This document shows positions 9,284 through 18,059 of a stretch of DNA of 64,000 bases, piece after piece (position 1 is the stretch's first letter; every line of letters starts with the position of its first letter). The notes under the pieces are model-generated. The model was given only the letters and a program-made list of their open reading frames with translations. It made no database searches and had not been told where the DNA came from. The stretch is from contig NZ_PQDH01000001.1 of assembly GCF_002964605.1 (NCBI RefSeq), forward strand, positions 496,001 through 560,000. Reading direction: 5' to 3'. The position numbers and the translations under genes are program-made. The stretch is from Vallitalea okinawensis. Lineage in GTDB: Bacteria > Bacillota > Clostridia > Lachnospirales > PQDH01.

Positions 9284-10162
9284 TTAAGAACATAGTGTTT
9301 CAATGACAGTATGAATCCCATCAAAAACCCATAAGTGGCCGGCATCGGGAATGATATTAATGTGACAGTTGGGAATAACCTTTTCCAAATATTTTGCGAA
9401 TGATGGTGGTGTAGCATTATCAAGTTCTCCATGCCAAATATGAACATCTATTTCTATTTTATCTAAAGGAATTAACCATGGATTTGAAAACAGTATAACT
9501 TCATGAGCTGACCCTCGCCCTCCTTGTAAAAAGGCTTGCTGCATGTCAGCCATTAGTACATCTTTTATTGCTTTCTGTTGAAGTATCTTTTTATCACAAT
9601 CTGGATATGAAGAAAGCAACATGTTGATCATTTTTTCAGGCTTTCGTTTAACTACTGTTGATAGAAAACGGCTATTTAGTTTTATTAGCTTAGGGATATA
9701 TTTCCCCGACGTCATGATTAATCTATTCTTCCGATTTAGACCTTCTAATGCATCAGCAACAGGAGGACCACTACTGATAACGCCTACACCAGTTAAGCGA
9801 TCTGGTATTTTCCATGCACATGCAAGGGTATTAGGACCTCCCCCAGAAACGCCTATAATAGCAAATTTTTCTATTCCTAATTGATTGGCAAGCTCTAATA
9901 CGTCGTCTGGCCAATCAGCATAGGTACGCCCAGGCTTGAAATCAGAAAGTCCAAATCCTGGTCGATCTGGAGCAATAATACGTATCCCTGGTGCATAGTC
10001 CTTTCCTGGCTGTGGTTTCCATCCTCGTCTTGAGCCCGGATTTCCATGAAAGAGAAAAACAGGTTTACCATTGGGATCGCCGTACTCAGTATAACCTAAT
10101 CGACGTCCATCAGAAAGTTGAATTGTATGATCCATCATGTAAAATCTATCAGTTATTTTCAT
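9284..10162 (-). CDS. Alpha/beta-fold hydrolase
   Basis: This 292-residue enzyme has the alpha/beta hydrolase fold without a signal peptide, so it should be cytoplasmic. Visible features are the oxyanion-loop motif LFHGNPGSRRGW near residue 38, the nucleophile elbow GVSGGG (Ser near 106), a candidate acid in WHGELDNATPP, and the catalytic His in PDAGHLWVF near the C-terminus. It belongs to the broad group of esterases, lipases and epoxide-hydrolase-like enzymes; the substrate is unknown. The gene is first in an operon with the membrane protein and TetR genes, behind a near-consensus promoter flanked by two palindromic operators. That arrangement suggests induction by a small, possibly toxic, compound. 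Confidence 0.88.
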   Translation of the reverse strand: MKITDRFYMMDHTIQLSDGRRLGYTEYGDPNGKPVFLFHGNPGSRRGWKPQPGKDYAPGIRIIAPDRPGFGLSDFKPGRTYADWPDDVLELANQLGIEKFAIIGVSGGGPNTLACAWKIPDRLTGVGVISSGPPVADALEGLNRKNRLIMTSGKYIPKLIKLNSRFLSTVVKRKPEKMINMLLSSYPDCDKKILQQKAIKDVLMADMQQAFLQGGRGSAHEVILFSNPWLIPLDKIEIDVHIWHGELDNATPPSFAKYLEKVIPNCHINIIPDAGHLWVFDGIHTVIETLCS

Positions 10163-10185
10163 GAGCTATTCCTCCTTATCCAAAC

Positions 10186-10200
10186 TTGACCATTGGTCAA
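10186..10200. promoter_or_regulatory. TetR-type operator, downstream copy
   Basis: TTGACCATTGGTCAA is a perfect dyad with a one-base centre. It lies just downstream of the minus-strand promoter that reads into the hydrolase gene, over the expected transcription start or early transcript. Confidence 0.75.
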
Positions 10201-10213
10201 ATTTTATAAATTT

Positions 10214-10242
10214 ATTATACTATAAATTTGACCCAAGGTCAA
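10214..10242 (-). promoter_or_regulatory. SigmaA-type promoter of the hydrolase/TetR operon
   Basis: On the minus strand TTGACC (10242-10237) and TATAAT (10219-10214) are separated by 17 bases, close to the consensus. The -35 element lies inside the upstream operator copy. Confidence 0.8.
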
Positions 10243-10243
10243 A
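10227..10243. promoter_or_regulatory. TetR-type operator, upstream copy
   Basis: TTTGACCCAAGGTCAAA is a dyad with 7-base arms and a three-base centre. It covers the -35 box. Its centre is 42 bases, about four helical turns, from that of the copy at 10186-10200. Confidence 0.75.
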
Positions 10244-10261
10244 TATAATAGAAAATTACAT

Positions 10262-10296
10262 AAAAATACCACGTAAAAGTCTCCCTTACGTGGTAT
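10262..10296 (-). terminator. Intrinsic terminator of the dehydrogenase gene
   Basis: ATACCACGTAA and TTACGTGGTAT form an 11-bp stem with a nine-base loop, followed on the minus strand by TTTTTATG. It directly follows the end of the gene at 10312. Confidence 0.8.
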
Positions 10297-10311
10297 GCAT
10301 ACCTATCTCAT

Positions 10312-11436
10312 TTAATTTTCAAAGGGGAAATGATAATCTAACTCAAGTTCATCTCTCAACTGAATCATTTGATCTCTTAGCACCTTATTGACAGGAGCTC
10401 CTTTATCTTTTCTCTCTAACCAAGCTAAGTGCTCTTTTTCTCCTGCAGTATAGATTCTATCATGACCTTCAGCCTTTTTGGATGCTCTTAATTGTCTACA
10501 AATTTCTCCAGATGTCTTTTTAAAGCTTTCCAACTCAGTAAAAGCAGTAATATCAATTGCCATAAAGAAATGACCTAATCCATAAGGTACTCTATTACCT
10601 TCCTCATCAAATCCACTCAATGCTTTAAGAAATGCTCCACCTTGTAACGCCGCTGAAAGTATTTCAACAACAGTGGCATAGCCATAACCTTTATACCCTG
10701 CTGTTTCATCACCGATTCCGCCAAGTGGAGCTAAAGCAGCTTTTCCCTGAGTTAAATCAATTAAGATTTGGTCTGTATCTGTACGTGTTTCACCATCTTC
10801 TCCTATAACCCAGCCTTCAGGCAGCTCTTTGCCGGCTCTTCCATATACCTCTATTTTACCTCTTTGAGAAACTGATGTAGCACAGTCTAATATAAAAGGA
10901 AATGCTTCATCAGTAGGTAAACCAATGGTTAATGGATTTGTTCCAAGCATGTTTTCCACTCCAAAAGTTGGAGCGATGGATGGTCTAGCATTAGTACCTG
11001 TTATACCTATCATACCTTCTTCAGCAGCCATCATAGGATAATACCCTGCAATTCCATAGTGGGTAGAATTTCTAACAGCAACCATGCCCATACCAAATTT
11101 CTTAGCTTTATCAATAGCCATTTCCATAGCTTTTTTCCCAATAACATGACCCATACCATGGTTACCATCTAAAACCGCTGTTGTAGGACCTTCTTTAATC
11201 ATATCAATTTTAGTCTCCGGATTTTGAATTCCTAGCCTGATCCTATCAATATAGATAGGCTTTAGTCTACCAATACCATGGGAATCTATACCTCTCTTAT
11301 CTGAGGTAATTAATATTTCTGAGCAAACTTTTGCATCCTCTTCTGGTACACCTACGCCTTTAAAGACATCTGTCATAAAGCCTTCCAACAGGTCAAAGTC
11401 AACCCGAGCAACATCTTTGTATTCTAGATCCATCAT
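10312..11436 (-). CDS. Malate/L-lactate dehydrogenase family oxidoreductase
   Basis: This 374-residue protein belongs to the Ldh2/MDH2 (YlbC, YiaK) family of NAD(P)-dependent 2-hydroxyacid or ureidoglycolate-type dehydrogenases, which do not have a Rossmann fold. The signature RNSTHYGIAGYYP (about 123-135) contains the catalytic His, and FGVENMLGTNPLTIGLPT is the typical next block. The family includes malate, lactate, sulfolactate, ureidoglycolate and diketogulonate dehydrogenases, so the substrate cannot be fixed. Two ATGs lie in tandem after GGAAG; either may be used. The gene stands alone, with its own terminator. Confidence 0.88.
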   Translation of the reverse strand: MMDLEYKDVARVDFDLLEGFMTDVFKGVGVPEEDAKVCSEILITSDKRGIDSHGIGRLKPIYIDRIRLGIQNPETKIDMIKEGPTTAVLDGNHGMGHVIGKKAMEMAIDKAKKFGMGMVAVRNSTHYGIAGYYPMMAAEEGMIGITGTNARPSIAPTFGVENMLGTNPLTIGLPTDEAFPFILDCATSVSQRGKIEVYGRAGKELPEGWVIGEDGETRTDTDQILIDLTQGKAALAPLGGIGDETAGYKGYGYATVVEILSAALQGGAFLKALSGFDEEGNRVPYGLGHFFMAIDITAFTELESFKKTSGEICRQLRASKKAEGHDRIYTAGEKEHLAWLERKDKGAPVNKVLRDQMIQLRDELELDYHFPFEN

Positions 11437-11647
11437 TCATCTTCCTTTCATAAATAATTTAAAATTATTTTTATTCTACAACATTCTATACTGCTACATT
11501 AACAAGATTATACAAAAAAGACCACACAAAAAACCAACCTTATAATAGGTTTATGTATAGTCTCCTCATCTCAAAGCAATAATTAAGTTATTACTATTTT
11601 ATCATAAACAACAACATCTATCAAGTAAGACTAATTCTATAGTTGCT

Positions 11648-12853
11648 TTAATTGGTTCTAGTTGTTACCCCATCACTGATACTTTTAAACACCTCAAACC
11701 AAGAATCTACTTCACCATTAGACTTTCCATTACGTACAATAATCATACCGTTATCTGGTGAGATATAAAGATATTGTCCATATTTACCTGCTGCGAAATA
11801 ATCTATAGACCCTATTGAATTAGTCTGGCTATACCACATGTATTGATAATTTAGATCATATTTCTCAAGCCAATCCCCTTTAGCATCATGAGAATCCTCA
11901 CCTACATCAACAACAGTTGATTTCTTGATCCACTCTTCTGAAATGAGCCTTTCATTATTCCACATGCCACTATTGAGAACTAACCTACCTAATTTAGCAA
12001 AATCGATGGTTCTCGCATTGATGCCACTTTCCATTTTTTCAAAGCCGCTTTTCTGACTATCAATGCTCCATGAAGCATCAAATTCGGCACCTATCCTGGA
12101 CCATATTTTTTTACTGAAATAGTCCGAAACATACATGTTTGTGGCTCTTTCGATAATGATCCCTAGCAATAAAGGATGATAATTATTATAATGAAATTTA
12201 CTTTTAGGCTCTTCAACGACCTTGGTTTCTTTTAAAGCTAACTTTCTTAAATCAGGCATATAGTAGGTTTTGGCATCATCTCCAAGCCATAGCTTATCTT
12301 CTTCATATTGAATCCCAGCATTCATCTTCAGCAAATCTTCAATGGTCAGTTTCTCAAAATCTGTTCCTTTGAATTCATGGATGTATGTGGCTAAAGAGTC
12401 TTTCTCACTCTCTATATAACCATCATCGATCGCACAGCCTATTAATAACGAATCAATAGATTTAGCCATGGAAAAGGATGTATTCAAAGAATCACGTTGA
12501 TACCCATTAAAATACTCCTCGTATAGGATTTTATCATTTTGAATAATAATAAATCCAGTCGTCCCATTATCCGAAAGAAAATCATCAAAATTCTTTACTT
12601 CTTCCTTCTCTTTATAGGTATACTTAAAATCCCAATGCTGGATATCTTCATTCAATGCTTTTTCAAAGTAGAAAATGTCCCCATCACTTTTCAATTCTCT
12701 GTAAGGAAATCGATTAACATCCCTAATATCCGATTCACCCCAGCAAATAATTCTCATTATATATTCTGGTGAATAGATGAGCATTGAACTACCGGTAATC
12801 ATGATGATAACTGTTATTAGCACAAGAACCCCTCTTAATAAATACTTCTTCAT
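11648..12853 (-). CDS. Serine hydrolase, beta-lactamase/PBP-like, membrane-anchored
   Basis: This 401-residue protein has an N-terminal hydrophobic segment (about 7-28), which should act as a membrane anchor or signal. It is followed by a class C beta-lactamase-type serine hydrolase domain. The active-site motifs are visible as SMAKS (SxxK, about residue 132), YNN (YxN, about 223) and a candidate KxG in AAGKYGQYLYISP near 358. Members of this group include esterases, D-amino-acid peptidases and penicillin-binding-like proteins; this one probably acts outside the membrane on an unknown ester or peptide. The stop lies 29 bases from the recQ stop codon side, so it could be read through from recQ, but the functions do not match. 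Confidence 0.85.
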   Translation of the reverse strand: MKKYLLRGVLVLITVIIMITGSSMLIYSPEYIMRIICWGESDIRDVNRFPYRELKSDGDIFYFEKALNEDIQHWDFKYTYKEKEEVKNFDDFLSDNGTTGFIIIQNDKILYEEYFNGYQRDSLNTSFSMAKSIDSLLIGCAIDDGYIESEKDSLATYIHEFKGTDFEKLTIEDLLKMNAGIQYEEDKLWLGDDAKTYYMPDLRKLALKETKVVEEPKSKFHYNNYHPLLLGIIIERATNMYVSDYFSKKIWSRIGAEFDASWSIDSQKSGFEKMESGINARTIDFAKLGRLVLNSGMWNNERLISEEWIKKSTVVDVGEDSHDAKGDWLEKYDLNYQYMWYSQTNSIGSIDYFAAGKYGQYLYISPDNGMIIVRNGKSNGEVDSWFEVFKSISDGVTTRTN

Positions 12854-12881
12854 CTTTATCCCTCACTAGCTTATACAAGCT

Positions 12882-14996
12882 CTATATAGTCTTATTTTCC
12901 TTTAATATAATGGCTGCTTTAATAGCTGTGTAACTCACTTCATTTGGTAGTACTTCTTTGATCGGCTTTAATTTTTCTATTCCGCATTTGTCAATTGCTT
13001 GATAGATTTCTTCTTTGTATTCCTGAGGTATAAACTGAGCAATATCAATGTCATGCCCCTCATCATAACATCTAAAGAGATGCCCTTCTACTGACAAGGA
13101 TTTTAACTCTCTCGCTGTTGCTATTTCTTTTAGAGATAAACCCTTATTAAATAATTCTAGAGTTACTAAATGACTTGGCACTTTATCTTGATGATCCTTG
13201 ATGACTTTATTAGCAATAGTTTTTTCAGGATGGTCATTGGTATAATCCATGATACATTGTAAAAATTGATCACCATACTTTTCATACTTAGAGACGCCTA
13301 GTCCTTTGATACCTAACATAGCCTCCTTAGTTGTAGGTAATTGGGTACTCATGTCATTTAGAGTACTGTCATGGAAAATAATATAGGGTGGAATACTGTT
13401 TTCCACGGCTATTGCTTTTCTTAATGAACGAAGTTGTTCAAATAATTGATTATCTTCTTTCTTCTTAAGTTGTACTTGAATCTTTCTCCATATCTTTTCT
13501 TCACCTTTAATGACGTTAACTGACTTATTGGTTAATTTTATCACTGGATACTTTTCTTCAGTCATATGTAAATAACCATCAGCGATGAAAAAATTGATGA
13601 GTTCCTGTATATCCTTTATGGATCTTTCTTTCATAATGCCATAAGTGGATAAACGATCAAATCCAAACTGTAGTACTTTTTTATTTTGAGAACCAGCCAA
13701 CACTGAAGCAACCATAACAGTACCAAACCGTTGACCCATTCGATATATACATGAAAAGACCATCTGTGCTTCTGCTGTAATATCTACTTCTTCTCTATCA
13801 TCTTTACAGAGGCTGCAAAAATTACATTCAACAGGCTCACTTTCTCCAAAGTACTCAAGAATATATTCTCTTAAACATTTTGACGTATGGCAATAGTCCA
13901 CCATGGCTTGTAATTTCTTGTGCTTGATAACTTTTTGCTCACTTGATAAATCAGATTCTTCAATAAAGAATTTATGAATTCTGCTATCTCCTGTTTTATA
14001 AAGAAGAATACACTCACTTGGTAATCCATCTCTGCCTGCACGTCCTGCTTCTTGGTAATAAGCTTCCAAGCTCTTAGGCATGTTGTAGTGAATAACATAT
14101 CTAACATTGGATTTATCGATACCCATACCAAAGGCATTCGTTGCTACGATTACATGTGCTCGCTCATACAAGAAGTCATCTTGACTTATATGTCTTTCAT
14201 GATCTACCATACCAGCATGGTATTTAACGGCCTTCACATCTTTTCCAATAAGCAATTCTGTCAACATTTCTACTTCTTTTCTTGTAGAACAATAAATAAT
14301 GCCATGATCATCTTTATTATCTTTGATATATTGAGTTATGAAGCGAGTCTTGTCCACACCTTTCTCAACAGCAAAATAGAGATTTTCACGATTATAACCC
14401 GTTACGACTTGTGAAGGTTCTTTTAACTCCAAAAAAGTGACAATATCCTCTTGGACTTGAGGCGTTGCTGTAGCCGTTAAAGCTAGTATAGTAGGACGTT
14501 TATCTAAACTCTTAATAAAATGACGTATTTTTAGATAACTAGGTCTAAAGTCATGCCCCCATTGAGATACGCAATGGGCTTCATCAATGGCGATAAGCTT
14601 CATGGGTAAATCCCTTAAGAAAAGCTTCATTTCCAGCATTTCTAGTCTTTCTGGGGCTAAATATAATATTTCATACTTCCCTGCTTTAACATGATCAAGC
14701 CTCTCTTGTATCTCTATGTAATCTAATGTACCGTTAATAAACGTTGCTTCAATACCTATCTCTAATAACCCATCAACTTGATCTTTCATTAAAGAAATAA
14801 GGGGTGAGACAACAAGAACAATACCGTCAAACAATAATGCAGGTAATTGATAACATAGGGATTTTCCGCCTCCTGTTGGCATGATAACAAAGGTATCTTT
14901 GCCAGCAATAATAGAAGTTAATGCCTCTTCCTGTCCTTCTCTAAAAGTGTCGTAACCATAATACTGTTTTAATAACTTTCGCCCTTCATCGATCAT
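12882..14996 (-). CDS. recQ: ATP-dependent DNA helicase RecQ
   Basis: This 704-residue protein is a 3'-5' DNA helicase acting in recombination and replication-fork repair. The helicase core shows Walker A (PTGGGKSLCYQLP, about 40-52), the DEAH box with the aromatic-rich loop (IDEAHCVSQWGHDFRPSY) and motif VI (YYQEAGRAGRDG). The zinc-binding cysteines follow in the RQC region (KCLREYILEYFG, CNFCSLC), then a winged-helix part, an HRDC domain (LRKAIAVENSIPPYIIF and following) and a C-terminal HTH-like region. The length is somewhat above E. coli RecQ because of that last extension. A leader with an intrinsic terminator lies between its likely promoter and its start. Confidence 0.96.
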   Translation of the reverse strand: MIDEGRKLLKQYYGYDTFREGQEEALTSIIAGKDTFVIMPTGGGKSLCYQLPALLFDGIVLVVSPLISLMKDQVDGLLEIGIEATFINGTLDYIEIQERLDHVKAGKYEILYLAPERLEMLEMKLFLRDLPMKLIAIDEAHCVSQWGHDFRPSYLKIRHFIKSLDKRPTILALTATATPQVQEDIVTFLELKEPSQVVTGYNRENLYFAVEKGVDKTRFITQYIKDNKDDHGIIYCSTRKEVEMLTELLIGKDVKAVKYHAGMVDHERHISQDDFLYERAHVIVATNAFGMGIDKSNVRYVIHYNMPKSLEAYYQEAGRAGRDGLPSECILLYKTGDSRIHKFFIEESDLSSEQKVIKHKKLQAMVDYCHTSKCLREYILEYFGESEPVECNFCSLCKDDREEVDITAEAQMVFSCIYRMGQRFGTVMVASVLAGSQNKKVLQFGFDRLSTYGIMKERSIKDIQELINFFIADGYLHMTEEKYPVIKLTNKSVNVIKGEEKIWRKIQVQLKKKEDNQLFEQLRSLRKAIAVENSIPPYIIFHDSTLNDMSTQLPTTKEAMLGIKGLGVSKYEKYGDQFLQCIMDYTNDHPEKTIANKVIKDHQDKVPSHLVTLELFNKGLSLKEIATARELKSLSVEGHLFRCYDEGHDIDIAQFIPQEYKEEIYQAIDKCGIEKLKPIKEVLPNEVSYTAIKAAIILKENKTI

Positions 14997-15069
14997 CTCT
15001 CTGATTTCCTTTCATCGTTCTATGAAACTAAACATCATTATTAAATTAGAACTTTCCTTTTCCATAAAA

Positions 15070-15099
15070 AAACTGTAAGAAGCACAGCTCTCTTACAGT
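15070..15099 (-). terminator. Terminator in the recQ leader
   Basis: ACTGTAAGA and TCTTACAGT form a 9-bp stem with a ten-base loop; on the minus strand it is followed by TTTTTTT. No minus-strand gene lies upstream of it, so it should end transcripts starting at the promoter at 15149-15177, before recQ. Confidence 0.7.
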
Positions 15100-15148
15100 C
15101 CGCTAACCAATAATTATTTCTCATCTATCTGTCTAATGCTATATCTCA

Positions 15149-15177
15149 ATCTTACCAAAAACTAAACCCAAAATCAA
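15149..15177 (-). promoter_or_regulatory. Putative recQ promoter
   Basis: On the minus strand TTGATT (15177-15172) and TAAGAT (15154-15149) are 17 bases apart. Transcription would start about 50 bases upstream of the terminator hairpin that precedes recQ. Confidence 0.5.
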
Positions 15178-15201
15178 GAAAATAGAAAATTTGAAAATCA
15201 C

Positions 15202-15232
15202 TTGCCCATGACGTAACGTAAGGTGTTATAAT
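15202..15232 (+). promoter_or_regulatory. MerR-type promoter with 19-bp spacer
   Basis: TTGCCC (15202-15207) and TATAAT (15227-15232) are separated by 19 bases, the stretched spacing typical of MerR-regulated promoters. The spacer holds the dyad ACGTAACGT, with a weaker outer symmetry. Confidence 0.65.
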
Positions 15233-15253
15233 TTGTATATAGGAGGTGGTTTG

Positions 15254-16435
15254 GTGTCAGAATCAAAACTTTATACAGTAGGGGAGTTTTCAAAAAAGGC
15301 TGGGGTTACCATCAGAACCTTACGGTACTACGATAAGATTGGTCTACTTACTCCCACTACCCACAATGATATCGGTCATCGTTTATATAACAACTCCGAC
15401 TTTCAGAAACTTCAAAGAATCATCACTTTAAAATTCGTTGGTTTTTCCTTGTCAGATATTCAAAATGTAATGGCTTCTCCTGATACAAGTATTGAAGAAA
15501 CCTTAAAAATGCAGAAGAAAATCTTACTTGAAAAAAGAGAGCATATTACTATGGTTATTAATGCTATTAATGAAACCAGTAATATGTTAAAGGAGGATCA
15601 GCATTTTGAATGGGAAAAATTTATCAATATTATACAGGTTATCAATATGGAAAAAGATTGGATCAATGAATCAGGTATTGCTCTTAAACACTATAACTGC
15701 ATTCGGATCCATGATAAATTTAGCACGAACCTTTACGGATGGCGTCATTGGTTATTCGACCAGTTAGGAGACATGAATGGGTGCAATATTTTAGATGTCG
15801 GCTGTGGAGAAGCAGGGCTCTGGGTTAGAAATTTTCATCAGCTAAATGCAAATACTAAGATAACTCTAACAGATATTTCAGATGATATGTTAAAAAACGC
15901 TAAAGATCAATTAGGAGATAAAGCTTCAAGATTTACATTTGTATTAGCAGATATACAAGAACTCCCCTTTGAGGATGAATCCTTTGATAAGGTTATTGCT
16001 GATCATATGATTTATTATGTGCATAATTATAAAAGAGCTTTATCTGAAATTTATCGCGTATTAAAGCCTGGAGGCAAGATCTATGTATCAGCTACTGGTC
16101 AAGATCATCTCCAAGAACTTCCTAAGTTATTATCAGAATTTAATGAAGCCATACGATTAACAGGTTTTACACTGAAGAAATTCAATCTAGAAAATGGTGA
16201 GAAACATTTGAGTAAGTGGTTTCATGATATTGAATTACACAAGTACCAAGACGCCTTAGTCATTACAGAGGAAGAACCTTTACTACAATACATTTTATCC
16301 GCCACAGGTAATATGAGAGAGATATTAATTGGCGATATGCTTCAAAAATTTAAGTTATATCTACAGAACCTGATAGCAGAAGATGAAGGTTTACATGTAA
16401 CAAAAAACACTGGATTATTCATTGGATGTAAGTGA
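15254..16435 (+). CDS. MerR-family regulator fused to a SAM-dependent methyltransferase
   Basis: This protein of about 393 residues joins two domains. The N-terminus is a MerR DNA-binding domain: YTVGEFSKKAGVTIRTLRYYDKIGLLTP with its wing, then a coiled helix to about residue 110. The C-terminal part (about 150-390) is a class I SAM methyltransferase, with motif I ILDVGCGEAGLW (near 182), the acidic strand-2 end LTDISDDML and motif SFDKVIADHMIYYVHN, as in UbiE/Methyltransf_11 proteins. I chose GTG at 15254 because AGGAGGTGG precedes it by seven bases; a TTG just before it is an alternative. The gene probably regulates its own 19-bp-spaced promoter. The methyl acceptor is unknown. It lies directly upstream of the alkylation-repair operon, on the same strand, but without clear co-transcription. 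Confidence 0.88.
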   Translation: MSESKLYTVGEFSKKAGVTIRTLRYYDKIGLLTPTTHNDIGHRLYNNSDFQKLQRIITLKFVGFSLSDIQNVMASPDTSIEETLKMQKKILLEKREHITMVINAINETSNMLKEDQHFEWEKFINIIQVINMEKDWINESGIALKHYNCIRIHDKFSTNLYGWRHWLFDQLGDMNGCNILDVGCGEAGLWVRNFHQLNANTKITLTDISDDMLKNAKDQLGDKASRFTFVLADIQELPFEDESFDKVIADHMIYYVHNYKRALSEIYRVLKPGGKIYVSATGQDHLQELPKLLSEFNEAIRLTGFTLKKFNLENGEKHLSKWFHDIELHKYQDALVITEEEPLLQYILSATGNMREILIGDMLQKFKLYLQNLIAEDEGLHVTKNTGLFIGCK

Positions 16436-16511
16436 TAGTTAATACGATTAAGGGATAATCATATAGACCATAAGAGCAAGAATGAGGACGAAAAACATAT
16501 CAATACTTTGT

Positions 16512-16517
16512 TATAAT
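16512..16517 (+). promoter_or_regulatory. -10 element before adaA
   Basis: TATAAT lies 65 bases upstream of the adaA start. The expected -35 place (about 16489-16494) reads CGAAAA, which is poor. This fits a promoter that depends on an activator such as methylated AdaA. Confidence 0.4.
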
Positions 16518-16581
16518 GAAACACACCTTTGAAAAAGAAGTATTTTGAGCTTTGGATAATCAAGCAAAGGAGGTATTAATA

Positions 16582-17154
16582 GTGTCTAAGATCAATTTGT
16601 CTTTCGATGAAATGTGGGATATTGTTATGGCATGTGATGGAAATTATGATGGGTTATTTTATACTGCAGTTAAAACAACAAAAATCTATTGCCGTCCCTC
16701 CTGCCGATCAAGAAAACCTAAAAAAGTTAATGTTGAATTTTGCTACGCTATTCACGAAGCTGAGAAAGCTGGTTATCGAGCTTGCAAACGATGTCAGCCA
16801 GAAGTGGAACACTCTCCACATGCCGCTCTTGTTAGGGATGTTATTGCATTCTTAGTCAACAACTATAAAGAAAAGCTGGAGCTCAAGGACATTGCAAACC
16901 ATGTGGGTGTTAGTTCTTATTACCTTGCACGGCTATTTAAACAAGAAACTTCTGAAACACCACGGGCATATTTAGAAAAAATCCGTATTGATAAAGCAAC
17001 CCATCTTCTAGAAAGCTCAGATCTTAAGAATCTAGAAATTTGCTATGAAGTCGGATTCCAAAGCACATCAAATTTTTATAAAGTATTTAAACGGCTTAAA
17101 CATTGTTCCCCAACTGAATATAGAAAACAAAAAGTTAAGGAGCTACAGCAATGA
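16582..17154 (+). CDS. adaA: AdaA-type methylphosphotriester sensor/activator
   Basis: This 190-residue protein combines the Ada zinc-binding methyl-acceptor domain and an AraC-type DNA-binding domain. In Bacillus subtilis AdaA such a protein takes a methyl group from DNA methylphosphotriesters and then activates the repair genes. The four cysteines are visible in YCRPSC and RACKRC, with FYTAVKTTKIY before them. The HTH region follows (IANHVGVSSYYLARLFKQ, and FYKVFKRLKHCSPTEYRKQ). I chose the GTG at 16582, which follows AAAGGAGG; a TTG at 16552 lacks a site. Its stop overlaps the start of alkA by four bases (ATGA), so adaA, alkA and ogt form an operon that adaA should activate. Confidence 0.93.
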   Translation: MSKINLSFDEMWDIVMACDGNYDGLFYTAVKTTKIYCRPSCRSRKPKKVNVEFCYAIHEAEKAGYRACKRCQPEVEHSPHAALVRDVIAFLVNNYKEKLELKDIANHVGVSSYYLARLFKQETSETPRAYLEKIRIDKATHLLESSDLKNLEICYEVGFQSTSNFYKVFKRLKHCSPTEYRKQKVKELQQ

Positions 17155-18059
17155 ATTGGATTGATCATCAGACAACCATTGAAATTTGTCCTCCTAAGGA
17201 ATTTAATTTTCAAGAATGTTTAGTGTTTTTAGGCAGGTCAGATCAAGAAATACTACATCAAATTAGAGATGGTTATGTATATAAATTAATAAAAATAAAG
17301 CATCTATTGATTCTCATAAAGGTAGGATGTTCTGCACAAAACCTTCTCATTGAGTTCCCCATAACTCCTCCAACTATGGACATTAGAGAAGAAGTAGCTA
17401 GCTATATTTGGGAATGGTTTGATTTAGATCAAGACATCAGTCCTTTCTACAAAATGGCTAAACAAGATAGGGTATTAGAGCAATTAGTCCACAGTTATTA
17501 TGGTTTAAGAATAATTTGTATCCCAGATTTATTTGAAGCATTGACATGGGCTATCATGGGACAGCAAATCAATTTAACTTTTGCCTATACTCTTAAGAAA
17601 CGATTTGTAGAATGCTTTGGAGAAAGTATTACATTTGCAGGAGATACCTTCTGGTTATTCCCAATATATGAAACAATCGCTGATTTAGATGTAGATACAC
17701 TTAAGAAACTTCAATTTACAACCCGTAAAGCAGAATATATTATTGGCGTTGCAAGAGCTATGACAAATGGAGGTCTAAGGAAAGAAGCTTTGCTACACCA
17801 ACAAGATTATCATTCTATACAAAAAGCTTTAATGCAGATTCGAGGAATAGGTGCGTGGTCAGCAGATTATGTAATGATGAAATGCTTACATCACCCTTCT
17901 TCTTTCCCCATAACTGATGTTGGACTCCACAACGCATTAAAACTTCAATTAGGACTTCAGTGTAAGCCTACAATTGATGAAATTAGACAGTTAGCTAGCG
18001 ATTGGCAGGGCTGGGAAGCCTACGCTATCTTTTATTTATGGAGGTCTTTATATGAATAA
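17151..18059 (+). CDS. alkA: DNA-3-methyladenine glycosylase II (AlkA)
   Basis: This 302-residue enzyme removes 3-methyladenine and other alkylated bases from DNA. It has the N-terminal AlkA-type beta domain (about 1-110) and a helix-hairpin-helix GPD domain. The hairpin is seen in IRGIGAWSADYVMMK (about 235-249), followed by the catalytic Asp in FPITDVGLHNALK. The conserved WAIMGQQINLTFAYTLKKR marks the start of the glycosylase fold. The gene overlaps adaA by four bases and ogt by eight, so the three are translated together. The B. subtilis counterpart operon has the order alkA, adaA, adaB; here the order differs. Confidence 0.94.
   Translation: MNWIDHQTTIEICPPKEFNFQECLVFLGRSDQEILHQIRDGYVYKLIKIKHLLILIKVGCSAQNLLIEFPITPPTMDIREEVASYIWEWFDLDQDISPFYKMAKQDRVLEQLVHSYYGLRIICIPDLFEALTWAIMGQQINLTFAYTLKKRFVECFGESITFAGDTFWLFPIYETIADLDVDTLKKLQFTTRKAEYIIGVARAMTNGGLRKEALLHQQDYHSIQKALMQIRGIGAWSADYVMMKCLHHPSSFPITDVGLHNALKLQLGLQCKPTIDEIRQLASDWQGWEAYAIFYLWRSLYE

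Noticed and set aside
9199-9447. 82-codon minus-strand frame overlapping the hydrolase end
   Set aside because: It overlaps two better-supported genes and its composition (MLHHHHSQNIW) does not look coding.
11520-11555. AAACC/GGTTT pairing in the gap before the dehydrogenase gene
   Set aside because: The arms are only five bases long with a long loop and no T tract in a useful place.
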